Shown: in pieces, positions 50,268 to 60,783 of the stretch
Numbering within the stretch: the first letter of the stretch is position 1
Layout of the letters: every line of letters starts with the position of its first letter
Source of the DNA: Leuconostoc carnosum
Lineage (GTDB): Bacteria; Bacillota; Bacilli; Lactobacillales; Lactobacillaceae
Direction: 5' to 3'
Assembly: GCF_014207505.1 (NCBI RefSeq)
Contig: NZ_JACHGL010000004.1
Span: forward strand, 131,154 to 195,153
Length of the DNA stretch: 64,000 nt
The notes under the pieces: generated by a model
Databases searched by the model: none
What the model saw: the letters and a program-made list of their open reading frames with translations, nothing else
Told to the model about the DNA's origin: nothing
Program-made: the position numbers and the translations under genes

Positions 50268-50957
50268 ATGAGTAAAGTATTGATTGTTGAAGATGAAGAA
50301 AACTTGGCAAAGTTTGTCGGGTTGGAGTTAAAACATGAAGGATATGAAGTAGAGACGGTTTTGGATGGTCGTTCAGGGTTAGATTTAGCTTTAGAGAATG
50401 ATTATGATGTTATTTTGCTTGATTTAATGTTACCAGAATTAAATGGTTTAGAAGTTGCGCGTCGCTTACGTGAAGTAAAAAAGACGCCAATTATTATGAT
50501 GACTGCGCGCGATTCTGTTATTGATCGTGTCTCTGGGCTGGATTATGGTGCAGATGACTACTTGGTGAAGCCTTTTGCCATTGAAGAGCTACTAGCACGT
50601 ATTCGCTCATTATTGCGCCGTATTGCCATTGAAACAGAATCTAATGACAAGCACCGTGCTATTATTAATTTTAAAGATTTACGTATTGAAAAAGAAAATC
50701 GTATTGCACGACGCGGTGATCAAATTATTAATTTGACTAAGCGTGAATATGATTTACTATTAACATTGGTGGAAAATATCAATGTTGTCCAATCACGTGA
50801 ACAACTGCTGAAAGAGGTCTGGGGATTTGATTCAGAAGTAGAGACTAACGTTGTTGACGTTTATATTCGATACTTACGTAATAAAATTGATGATCCAGAA
50901 AGCAAGGCGTCATACATTCAGACTGTTCGCGGTACTGGATATGTCATGCGTAGTTAA
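50268..50957 (+). CDS. OmpR-family response regulator (CovR/ArlR-like)
   Basis: 229-residue regulator. The receiver has the acidic pocket VEDEENLA, phospho-acceptor Asp52 (LLDLMLPELNG) and Lys in LVKPFAIEELLARI. The C-terminal winged helix ends with VDVYIRYLRNKIDDP and TVRGTGYVM. The sequence is closest in pattern to streptococcal CovR and staphylococcal ArlR. The kinase follows after 5 nt. Confidence 0.92.
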   Translation: MSKVLIVEDEENLAKFVGLELKHEGYEVETVLDGRSGLDLALENDYDVILLDLMLPELNGLEVARRLREVKKTPIIMMTARDSVIDRVSGLDYGADDYLVKPFAIEELLARIRSLLRRIAIETESNDKHRAIINFKDLRIEKENRIARRGDQIINLTKREYDLLLTLVENINVVQSREQLLKEVWGFDSEVETNVVDVYIRYLRNKIDDPESKASYIQTVRGTGYVMRS

Positions 50958-50962
50958 TTTAA

Positions 50963-52072
50963 ATGATGACTAACAAAAATATCAAAACTGAAAAAGCTTC
51001 ACGTCGTTTTTCGCTGCGTTGGCAGTTAGCATTGGGTATGGCGTTAGGCTTTTTTGCTATATTCATTATATTTGCATTACTTGTGACTGAACGGCTACAA
51101 AAATATTATGGCAGATTGCCAAACGAACTCTATCATTGGTTAGAATTAATTGTGATTGCAGGTAGTGTGACTATTTTTGTGTTTGCCATTGTTCTAGCAC
51201 GATACATTTTACGCCCAGTAAAATCAATTCAAACCACAATCAAAGCCCTTGAAGATGACCCTATGACAGATATTCGTGCGAGTGAAATTGGCGCTAATGA
51301 TGAATTGTCTGATCTTGTTCGTGTTTTGAATCGTATGATTGACCGATTGCAGAGCTTAATTAGTGCGCAACAGCAGTTTGTTTCTGATGTATCTCACGAG
51401 TTACGCACACCTGTTACGATTGTTAAAGGACATATGGATTTACTTAACCGTTGGGGAAAAGATGAACCAGAAGTCTTAGATGATTCGATTAAATCTTCCC
51501 TTGCGGAAATGCAACGGATGGAAACCTTAATCAATGAGATGTTGAATTTGACGCGTGCGGAACAGATACCGATTGAGAATGTTAAGGAAATTAGCGAAGT
51601 AGGGGGCTTGGTTCATCGTGTATTCGATAACTTCAAAATGATTTATCCCGATTTTGTTTTCACCTTGGATGATGATTTAACACGAGAAGCACGAGTGAGA
51701 GCACGTCAAGATCATGTTGAGCAGATTTTGATTATATTGGCGGATAATGCTGTTAAGTATTCTTTAGATCGTAAAGAAATTCATTTTGCTTTGTCACAGA
51801 CCGCTAATCAAGTTGAAATTGGCATTCAAGATTTTGGTGAGGGTTTATCTACGGATGATGCTGAACATGTTTTTGATCGTTTTTATCGTGTCGATAAAGC
51901 CCGTTCTCGAGCCAAAGGTGGTAATGGGTTAGGATTAAGTATTGCTCAGCGGTTGGTTGAAGGTTATGGTGGTGAAATCAATTTAGAAACAGCTTTGGGT
52001 TCAGGCTCCGTTTTTACCATACGTCTACCACTTTATAAAGAGGTAATTGATGATGAAGAGTTATCAAGTTAA
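50963..52072 (+). CDS. sensor histidine kinase (CovS/ArlS-like)
   Basis: 369-residue membrane kinase: two helices at about 21-42 and 62-82, a very short outer loop of about 20 residues, a HAMP domain, phospho-His145 (SDVSHELRTP), and catalytic motifs DNAVKYSLD, FGEGLS and GNGLGLSIAQRL. The tiny outer loop suggests sensing within the membrane or through a partner rather than a soluble ligand domain. It overlaps acyP by 23 nt. Confidence 0.92.
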   Translation: MMTNKNIKTEKASRRFSLRWQLALGMALGFFAIFIIFALLVTERLQKYYGRLPNELYHWLELIVIAGSVTIFVFAIVLARYILRPVKSIQTTIKALEDDPMTDIRASEIGANDELSDLVRVLNRMIDRLQSLISAQQQFVSDVSHELRTPVTIVKGHMDLLNRWGKDEPEVLDDSIKSSLAEMQRMETLINEMLNLTRAEQIPIENVKEISEVGGLVHRVFDNFKMIYPDFVFTLDDDLTREARVRARQDHVEQILIILADNAVKYSLDRKEIHFALSQTANQVEIGIQDFGEGLSTDDAEHVFDRFYRVDKARSRAKGGNGLGLSIAQRLVEGYGGEINLETALGSGSVFTIRLPLYKEVIDDEELSS

Positions 52073-52319
52073 TGTTTTTGGTATTGTACAAGGTGTAGGA
52101 TTTCGCTGGTTTGCGCAACAAACAGCTCGGACATATCATATTGTTGGCTGGGTTAAAAATGAGTCAAATGGTTCAGTACTTATGCATATACAAGGAAAAG
52201 AAACAGAAGTTATAGATTTTATCGCAACGATTCAACAGGGGACAGGGTTTAGCCGTGTAGATAAGATTATTAAAGAAGTAATTATACCATTTGATGCGAA
52301 TAGTTTTGCTATTAGGTAG
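52050..52319 (+). CDS. acyP: acylphosphatase
   Basis: 89-residue hydrolase of acyl phosphates. The catalytic Arg is in GIVQGVGFRWFA and the Asn in VGWVKNESNGSV. ATG 52050 or 52053 follows AGAGG (52039-52043); the in-frame TTG at 52047 is less likely. It begins inside the kinase gene. Confidence 0.92.
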   Translation: MMKSYQVNVFGIVQGVGFRWFAQQTARTYHIVGWVKNESNGSVLMHIQGKETEVIDFIATIQQGTGFSRVDKIIKEVIIPFDANSFAIR

Positions 52320-52369
52320 TAAATATTGGTATAATATACTTTTGTAACAATCAGGAGAAAAATAAACTT

Positions 52370-53293
52370 ATGAAACAGCTAAAACGTGTCCTTACAGCAG
52401 CCTTTGTTATCTTGGACATTATCTTAATTACTGGCGGCTATGATGAACATAGTAAGATGTATCGTTGGATTGGGCATCCCTTAGCCGATATAATGACAAG
52501 TATTGCGCACATGATTGGTGGCGTTAATGGCATTGGTTGGGCAATTATTATTATTACCGCTATTTTGCGTTTGATTTTACTGCCTTTCTTTTTGAATCAA
52601 CAAGTCAACACTACAATTAACCAAATCAAGATGCAAAAGTTGAAGCCAGAAATTGACAAGTTGCAGTCTCTTTCTCGTAAAGCAGGAACCACTCAAGAAC
52701 AGCAGCAAGCTAGTATGGCAATGATGTCTTTGTATCGTGAAAATGAAGTTAATGTCATTGGTGGTATTTCATTCTTGACGATGGCTATGCAGTTACCGGT
52801 GTTCTCTGGCTTGTATTCTGCTATTTTGCATGCGCCAGCTTTGAAAGAGGCATCATTCTTAGGTTTTGACCTGAGTCAACCGCAAATTGTTTTTGCAGTT
52901 ATCGCGGGTGTTATATATTTGATACAAGCATGGTTAATGATGCAATATATGCCAGCAGAACAAAAGAAGACATCAGCAATGATGTTGTTTATTAGTCCCA
53001 TCATGATTATGGTGTTTGCGATGATTGCTAGTGGAGCTATTGGACTTTATTTCGTGGTTGGTGGTGTGTTTGCGCTTATTCAATCCCTGATTCAACATTA
53101 TCAACGACCTGGTTTAGAAAAGCGAGTTGCATTAGAGTTTAAAATTAAAAAAACAGCTGATGATTTAATGGCCGAAGGTATCAAGGTGCCAACTGCCAAA
53201 GATTCGCAAAACGTTAACCAAAAGAACAGTAACATAGTATCAACTAAACAGTTAAATAAGGAAAAACGTAACGCTGGTAAGCAGCAACGTTGA
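52370..53293 (+). CDS. yidC: membrane protein insertase YidC
   Basis: 307-residue Oxa1/YidC insertase with five hydrophobic segments. The conserved Arg is in IIIITAILRLILLPFF; FLTMAMQLPVFSGLY and the basic C-terminal tail (YQRPGLEKR and KEKRNAGKQQR) are typical. Gram-positive YidC usually begins as a lipoprotein, but here VILDIILITGGYDEH has no Cys. An extended -10 (TGGTATAAT, 52327-52335) drives it. Confidence 0.92.
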   Translation: MKQLKRVLTAAFVILDIILITGGYDEHSKMYRWIGHPLADIMTSIAHMIGGVNGIGWAIIIITAILRLILLPFFLNQQVNTTINQIKMQKLKPEIDKLQSLSRKAGTTQEQQQASMAMMSLYRENEVNVIGGISFLTMAMQLPVFSGLYSAILHAPALKEASFLGFDLSQPQIVFAVIAGVIYLIQAWLMMQYMPAEQKKTSAMMLFISPIMIMVFAMIASGAIGLYFVVGGVFALIQSLIQHYQRPGLEKRVALEFKIKKTADDLMAEGIKVPTAKDSQNVNQKNSNIVSTKQLNKEKRNAGKQQR

Positions 53294-53298
53294 TGGGT

Positions 53299-53329
53299 AA
53301 GTACGTCAAAAAAGTTTGACGTACTTTTG
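53299..53329 (+). terminator. intrinsic terminator after yidC
   Basis: Perfect 12-bp stem 53299-53310/53315-53326 with an AAAG loop and T's. Confidence 0.85.
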
Positions 53330-53362
53330 TCAGTTCTCAGAAGAACAGAAAGAAATAGAATT

Positions 53363-54136
53363 ATGGATCGCATTTTATCAAATCAAAATAGTCACGTTAA
53401 AGCATGGTCGAAACTTGCAACAAAAAAGGGTCGCCAAGAAAACAGGACTTATCTATTAGATGGTTGGCACTTAGTCGAAGAAGCTGTTAAAGCGGGTGCT
53501 AAGTTCCATGCTGTTATGGCAACTGAAGAACAAATGGCTGAGCACTTGCCAGATGTCCCTCATGGTGTACCAGCTTTTGAAATTAGTGCTGAAGTCGCTA
53601 AACATATTGCTGGGACAAATACGCCTCAAGGTATATTTGCTGAAATTTCACTACCTGATAAAACTTTTAATCCAAGTTATGTTCATGATGGTGCTTGGTT
53701 ACTACTTGATAACATTCAAGACCCAGGGAATGTAGGTACTTTGATTCGTACAGCCGATGCAGCTGGGTTTAAAGGGGTTGTTTTAGGAGCAGGAACAGCA
53801 GATGTTTTTGCGCCTAAGGTTGTGCGAGCAATGCAAGGTTCTCAATTTCATTTGGAAGTATTAAATGGTGATTTAAATGAATGGGTAGATGCTTTGACAG
53901 CTAATAATTTACCTGTTTATGGTTCACAATTAAATGAGTCAGCTAAATCATATCGTGATGTTGAGGCTAGCACACAATTTGGTTTGATCGTAGGTAATGA
54001 AGGACAAGGCATGTCAGATGTACTTGCTGAAAAAACGACAGCTAATCTTTACATTCCTCTCCAAGGTCAAGCCGAAAGTTTGAATGTTGCCATTGCCGGT
54101 GGTATTTTAATGTTTAGTTTGGTAAGCGGCAATTAA
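53363..54136 (+). CDS. SpoU/TrmH-family RNA 2'-O-methyltransferase
   Basis: 257-residue SPOUT methyltransferase. The N-terminal substrate domain holds NRTYLLDGWHLVEEA. The trefoil-knot motifs are LLLDNIQDPGNVGTLIRTADA, LIVGNEGQGMS and ESLNVAIAGGILMF. ATG 53363 is preferred; the in-frame TTG at 53327 falls in the preceding terminator. The exact rRNA target is unknown (YsgA-like). Confidence 0.87.
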   Translation: MDRILSNQNSHVKAWSKLATKKGRQENRTYLLDGWHLVEEAVKAGAKFHAVMATEEQMAEHLPDVPHGVPAFEISAEVAKHIAGTNTPQGIFAEISLPDKTFNPSYVHDGAWLLLDNIQDPGNVGTLIRTADAAGFKGVVLGAGTADVFAPKVVRAMQGSQFHLEVLNGDLNEWVDALTANNLPVYGSQLNESAKSYRDVEASTQFGLIVGNEGQGMSDVLAEKTTANLYIPLQGQAESLNVAIAGGILMFSLVSGN

Positions 54137-54229
54137 AACACTGGTATCATTTTTTTCAAAAAATAATAATTATTATGCAGTATATTGATTTTTTTGGTAC
54201 AATAAGAGTTAACGATTATAAGTAGAGGT

Positions 54230-54472
54230 ATGACTGTGGAACAAATACTCACTGTAATTTTGATTGTCGTGGGTTTTTTACTCATTATGACAGTCATGAT
54301 GCAACCAAGTAAGCAACAAGATGCGTTATCAGCTTTGTCTGGTGGTGCTGGTGACTTGTTTTCAGAACGTAAATCACGTGGATTCGAAGCCGTAATGCGC
54401 CGAACAACTGCTATTTTAGGTGGTTTGTGGTTTATTATAGGTTTTGCGTTAATGTATTTATCAGCACATTAA
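54230..54472 (+). CDS. secG: preprotein translocase subunit SecG
   Basis: 80-residue Sec translocase protein with two membrane helices (4-22 and 56-78) and the conserved QQDALSALSGGAGDLF between them. SD AGAGGT. Upstream of rnr and smpB, the usual Gram-positive order. Confidence 0.95.
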   Translation: MTVEQILTVILIVVGFLLIMTVMMQPSKQQDALSALSGGAGDLFSERKSRGFEAVMRRTTAILGGLWFIIGFALMYLSAH

Positions 54473-54480
54473 AAAGAATA

Positions 54481-54516
54481 AAGGTCAGTTTGCTCTTTTT
54501 GTAGACTGACTTTTTA
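54481..54516 (+). terminator. terminator between secG and rnr
   Basis: Nine-bp stem 54481-54489/54505-54513 with one G-T pair, then T's. rnr lies 30 nt further, so read-through is likely to matter. Confidence 0.7.
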
Positions 54517-54546
54517 TTTTGAAAAAAATTCAGAAAGAAGATATAA

Positions 54547-56871
54547 ATGTTATTAGACCAATTAAAATCACAAATAAATGGTTTTTTAAAAGCAAACCGT
54601 GAGCAAAAATTTACAGCTCAAAATATGGCAGACGGATTACATATGACATCTGCTGCTGATTATAAGCAAGTAGTTAACGCTATGAATGCTTTGGTCAGAG
54701 AAGGAGAAGCGGTTGATCAGGAAGGCCGCTATCAGTATAATGTCAATGCTGGCTATGTCATAGGTGAATATCGCGCAAATGATAAAGGCTTTGGGTTTGT
54801 CAAATATGACGATGAGTTGCCTGACTTCTTTATTAATCCTGAAAATACGTTGCAGGCAATGCAAGGTGATCAAGTTCGTGTGTCGACTTTAAAACCATCT
54901 GCTTCTCCAGATCGGGGACCAGAAGGTAAAGTAGAAGAGATTTTATCACATGCCTATGAACGAATAGTGGGCGCGTTTTCACTGGGTTCAGAAGCCAAAA
55001 ATATGATTGGTGAATTACGAATTAGCGATAAAAAAGCTATGAACTTTAAAGTTTTGGTGAATGGTGACGGTTTGAAGCCTAGTGATGGCCAGGTTGTTGT
55101 GGCCGAGGTAGTGACTTTTCCTGACAAAACCCATCCCCGTGAGTTAGTGGCTCATGTGGTAGAGACTTTGGGATTCAAAGACGAACCAGGCATGGATATT
55201 TTGCAGATTGTTTATGCAAAAAAGATACCCAGTGATTTTCCAGAATACGTGCTAGCTGATGCAAAAAAGATTCCATCTGATGTGTTGTCATCTGATTGGC
55301 AAGGTCGTGAAGATATTACTGAGCAAACATTAGTTACGATCGATGGGGCAGATACAAAAGATATCGATGATGCGGTAGTCGCATGGCGATTGAGTAACGG
55401 TAATTATCATTTAGGTGTACATATTGCTGATGTGTCACATTATGTTACTGAAGGATCATCAATTGATAAAGAAGCATATAATCGTGGGACATCAGTTTAT
55501 TTGACGGACCGTGTGATTCCAATGCTACCTCGTAATATTTCAAATGGTATTGCGTCCTTGAATCCCAATGTAGAACGGTTGGCTATGTCGGCAGAAATGG
55601 AAATTAATCCAGAAGGTCGAGTAGTTAATCACCGTTTGCATACATCAGTCATGAAATCGCATGCCCGTATGACCTATGATGCAGTGAATAAAATTTTAGA
55701 AGGCGACGTTTTTGTACAAGAAGAGTATGCGCAGCTGACACCTATGTTCAAGGTCATGGGAGAGCTGCATGAAATTTTGTATAAGATGCGTAAAAAGCGT
55801 GGTGCAATTGAATTTGATGCACCAGAAGCACAAATCATTGTTGATGATGAGGGAAAAGCTGTTGATATTCAATTACGTGAACGCGGTACAGCTGAACGCA
55901 TGATTGAGTCATTTATGTTAGCAGCTAATGAAACAGTAGCGGAACATTTTGATAAATTAGAAGTACCATTTTTGTATCGTATACATGAAGTGCCGGATGG
56001 CGAACGGGCCAAGTCGTTCTTCGAGTTTTCAAAGGCATTGGGGCATCCAGTGTATGGTGATCCTAGTAAAGTGACGCCTGTGATGTTACAAAAATTGATG
56101 AATGACATAGCAGGTGATCCAGCCGAGCAAATGATTTCAACAATGATGCTGCGTGCTATGAAGCAAGCAAAGTATTCGCCAGAGCCAGTTGGTCATTTTG
56201 GATTAGGTGCAGAATATTATACTCACTTTACCTCGCCTATTAGGCGTTACCCGGATTTGACAGTACATCGTTTAATTAAATGGTATGAAAAACATGGCTA
56301 TGGCATTGAATCACAAGCTAAGTATGCTGATTCATTAATGAAAATTGGTGAGGATACAAGTACGCGTGAACGTCGTGCTATTGATGCTGAGCGAGATGTA
56401 GATGCATTGAAAAAAGCCGAATATATGTTGGATAAAGTCGGCCTAGAGTTTGATGGTGTCGTTAATTCGGCCTTGAAATTTGGACTCTTCATTAGTTTAG
56501 AAAATACAGTTGAAGGGTTAGTGCATATTTCGAATTTGACTGACGATCACTATGAGTACGATGAGTCTCATGCGGCTTTAATTGGCCGTACAAAACATCA
56601 TATTTATCAAATTGGGCAGAAAGTTCGAGTGAAAGTACTACGTGTCAATAAAGAAGAACGTACTGTAGACTTTATTTTAATTGATCCAGAAAGTGCACCA
56701 ACAACAACGATTCGAGTTGATACCAAGGATAATGGTAAGTTTGGCAAAGGTCGTAATCGTGATGAGAGACGTCAAAATGAACGACGTGGTAAATCTGAAG
56801 GTCCAAAACAAAAACGTGGGCCATTAGATGCTAAGCAAGGACAAAAGCGTGATTCAAAACGTAATTTCTAG
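54547..56871 (+). CDS. rnr: ribonuclease R
   Basis: 774-residue 3'-5' exoribonuclease that degrades structured RNA and, with tmRNA-SmpB, defective mRNA. Order: N-terminal HTH, cold-shock domains (GFGFVKYDDELPDFFI), RNB catalytic domain with TIDGADTKDIDDAV and HFTSPIRRYPDLTVHRL, S1 domain (GLFISLENTVEGLVHI) and a Lys/Arg-rich tail. smpB follows closely. Confidence 0.95.
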   Translation: MLLDQLKSQINGFLKANREQKFTAQNMADGLHMTSAADYKQVVNAMNALVREGEAVDQEGRYQYNVNAGYVIGEYRANDKGFGFVKYDDELPDFFINPENTLQAMQGDQVRVSTLKPSASPDRGPEGKVEEILSHAYERIVGAFSLGSEAKNMIGELRISDKKAMNFKVLVNGDGLKPSDGQVVVAEVVTFPDKTHPRELVAHVVETLGFKDEPGMDILQIVYAKKIPSDFPEYVLADAKKIPSDVLSSDWQGREDITEQTLVTIDGADTKDIDDAVVAWRLSNGNYHLGVHIADVSHYVTEGSSIDKEAYNRGTSVYLTDRVIPMLPRNISNGIASLNPNVERLAMSAEMEINPEGRVVNHRLHTSVMKSHARMTYDAVNKILEGDVFVQEEYAQLTPMFKVMGELHEILYKMRKKRGAIEFDAPEAQIIVDDEGKAVDIQLRERGTAERMIESFMLAANETVAEHFDKLEVPFLYRIHEVPDGERAKSFFEFSKALGHPVYGDPSKVTPVMLQKLMNDIAGDPAEQMISTMMLRAMKQAKYSPEPVGHFGLGAEYYTHFTSPIRRYPDLTVHRLIKWYEKHGYGIESQAKYADSLMKIGEDTSTRERRAIDAERDVDALKKAEYMLDKVGLEFDGVVNSALKFGLFISLENTVEGLVHISNLTDDHYEYDESHAALIGRTKHHIYQIGQKVRVKVLRVNKEERTVDFILIDPESAPTTTIRVDTKDNGKFGKGRNRDERRQNERRGKSEGPKQKRGPLDAKQGQKRDSKRNF

Positions 56872-56909
56872 TGATTACATGTTTTATAATGGTAATGGAG
56901 GCAATGTAT

Positions 56910-59034
<2,125 letters not shown>

Positions 59035-59041
59035 GCAAGGT

Positions 59042-59069
59042 AAAAACTACTCATTGAGTAGTTTTTTTT
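59042..59069 (+). terminator. intrinsic terminator after rny
   Basis: Ten-bp stem 59042-59051/59057-59066 with T-run. Confidence 0.88.
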
Positions 59070-59158
59070 GTTATACTTAGTGTATGTATTGAAAATGGTG
59101 TAATATTTCGTATGAATTTTAAAAAATTATACCTAAATATACAAATGTGGAGGGATTT

Positions 59159-59572
59159 ATGGAACCAGGACAATTAGCACTCATTATTTTTGCGGTCGCG
59201 TTTTTGCTATTAGTATTGTTTATTGGTATGTTTTTGTTCAAGATAGCACGTTCCCTAGACGTCATTACACTTGATGTGGATACACTTGCTCGTTCCAGTA
59301 ATGAGATTTTAGGCAATGCTAATACATTATTGAATGATGTCAATGGCAAGGTAAAAAATTTGGATCCAGCCGTGCAAGCTGTTGCTGATCTATCAGAAAC
59401 AGTCTCACAACTGAATGCTTCCGTTCAGAATGTTACCAATAAATTTTCAAGTTCTAAAGTAGCAAAAACAGCTAGCGCTAGCGGTGTAGCTGCAGCGTTT
59501 GCCAAAAAAGCAACATCGGCTGCCGTAAATAAGTACAAAACAAATAAATCAATGAAAAAGGAGAGTAAATAA
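59159..59572 (+). CDS. DUF948-family membrane-associated protein
   Basis: 137-residue protein with one N-terminal helix (about 5-28) and a heptad-like region (SRSLDVITLDVDTLARSSNEI pattern, LLNDVNGKVKNLDP), as in the DUF948 family. The tail is Ala/Lys-rich. ATG 59159 has GGAGGG 4 nt upstream. One nucleotide separates it from the YtxH-like gene; the two are an envelope pair in many Firmicutes. Function unknown. Confidence 0.8.
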   Translation: MEPGQLALIIFAVAFLLLVLFIGMFLFKIARSLDVITLDVDTLARSSNEILGNANTLLNDVNGKVKNLDPAVQAVADLSETVSQLNASVQNVTNKFSSSKVAKTASASGVAAAFAKKATSAAVNKYKTNKSMKKESK

Positions 59573-59573
59573 C

Positions 59574-60104
59574 ATGTCAAAATCAAAAGGATTTTTAGCT
59601 GGGATTTTAGTAAGTGCTGCAGCGATTATGACATTTAAATCGTTACCAAAATCAAAGCAACAAGAGTTGAAAGAAAAAACAACTAAGGCAGGTGTAGTAC
59701 TACGAGATATGGGATACGATACAGCCTATCTCACTGCTGATATGATTAATGATGTGACAGACAAAGCCAAGGTTACAGTAACTAATCTAAAGCGCCAAGG
59801 GCAAGATAAATATGGTGATAAGATTGATGTAGCAGCTGATCACATGAAACAGTTTTCAGAGCAGGCCACGCCATACGTCGACAAAGCCAAGGATATTGCT
59901 GGTGAATACGTTGAGAAAGCGCAAAACTCACTTTCTGATTTTCGAGGCAAGTTAACTAGTGATGATATTGAGCTGACACAGGAAGATATTGCTTTAGAAG
60001 ATGCATTACTTGATTTGTCTGATGATGTACAAGAAGAAGTTAAACAATCAGTTAATGAAACGGTTGATCAAGTTACTGAAGATATTAGTGAAAAAAATAA
60101 ATAA
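59574..60104 (+). CDS. YtxH-like general stress protein
   Basis: 176-residue protein. A short N-terminal hydrophobic stretch (KGFLAGILVSAAAIMTF) is followed by a long amphipathic, Lys/Asp/Gln-rich helix (about 30-130) and an acidic tail. This is the YtxH pattern seen in stress-induced proteins. Partner of the DUF948 gene. Function unknown. Confidence 0.75.
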   Translation: MSKSKGFLAGILVSAAAIMTFKSLPKSKQQELKEKTTKAGVVLRDMGYDTAYLTADMINDVTDKAKVTVTNLKRQGQDKYGDKIDVAADHMKQFSEQATPYVDKAKDIAGEYVEKAQNSLSDFRGKLTSDDIELTQEDIALEDALLDLSDDVQEEVKQSVNETVDQVTEDISEKNK

Positions 60105-60111
60105 TATTGAA

Positions 60112-60153
60112 AAGCAACACAAGCCATGCAACTCTAAAGTTTGTGTTGTTTTT
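60112..60153 (+). terminator. intrinsic terminator after the YtxH-like gene
   Basis: Eight-bp stem 60115-60122/60141-60148 extended by A-T pairs, 18-nt loop, T's. Confidence 0.75.
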
Positions 60154-60374
60154 GAATAGTTTTTTTATTTATGGTAAAATGTTTTGTAATTCTTTAGCAA
60201 TAATATTGAATATATATCAGTTTTTTTGGTATGTAACAATAAAATCGCTATCTTTTTAACAAAGCGACAAGGATAAAACAAATTTAATCTAAAGGAAATG
60301 TGTGGGTTTTGCTGTGTTAAATATACTTGTTTAGTGAGGTATATTATTTCACGCATGACTAATACTTTAAAAAA
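60154..60374. other. AT-rich region upstream of orphan gene pair
   Basis: AAAGGAA (60291-60297) precedes ATG 60298 and GTG 60300, which open short or out-of-frame ORFs. The frame starting at 60298 runs into the 116-residue gene in the -1 frame across an A7 run. No other structure recognised. Confidence 0.4.
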
Positions 60375-60725
60375 ATGTCAAAAGAAAAGATTGATTCAGC
60401 TGCGTTTCTCTCATCGTTATTCCATTATGTGCATGATTTTAATTATAATCATATTGTGTTTGAGGCGAATCGTTATAGGGTGTCTGTTAACTTGGCACGT
60501 AAATCGGCTGTATACGGTAATGCGGATATGTTCTATGTCTCAGTTGATACAAAGGCGTTTGCGGGTGTTATGTCAGCGATTAATAGCGCTATTGAAATTG
60601 CCGAATTAGAAGGTAGTCGACAAGCTGTTATCAAAACACCTCATTTGGAACGTGATGAACAGATTTTTCAGTTTCGTCTAAGAGAATTTGGTAACGGTAA
60701 GTACAGTTTAGATCTGAGTGTTTAA
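60375..60725 (+). CDS. unrecognised 116-residue protein
   Basis: I do not recognise this protein. It is soluble, mixed alpha/beta in appearance (RYRVSVNLARKSAVYGNADMFYVSVD), with a helical AINSAIEIAELEGS and a terminal strand region. No Cys, no membrane segment, no signal peptide. The start ATG follows A7 and has no Shine-Dalgarno; an in-frame stop at 60360 bars any longer start. Followed by a leader ORF and a second unknown gene, so the two may form an operon restricted to Leuconostocaceae. Confidence 0.65.
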   Translation: MSKEKIDSAAFLSSLFHYVHDFNYNHIVFEANRYRVSVNLARKSAVYGNADMFYVSVDTKAFAGVMSAINSAIEIAELEGSRQAVIKTPHLERDEQIFQFRLREFGNGKYSLDLSV

Positions 60726-60741
60726 TTTTTGGAGAGGAAAT

Positions 60742-60783
60742 GTGCTGAGTGCAAGTTTACTTACTCGCACAAGTAAATTATGA
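60742..60783 (+). CDS. 13-codon leader ORF coupled to the next gene
   Basis: GTG start with GGAGAGGA (60731-60738) just upstream and stop TGA at 60781-60783, which overlaps the next gene's ATG as ATGA. Predicted product MLSASLLTRTSKL. The start region can pair with 60763-60770 (GTGC/GCAC, GAGT/ACTC). It supplies the ribosome-binding site that the next gene lacks, so translational coupling is likely. Confidence 0.55.
   Translation: MLSASLLTRTSKL

Noticed and set aside
54160-54178. ATAATAATTATTAT palindrome before secG
   Set aside because: Simple AT palindrome, expected by chance in AT-rich DNA.
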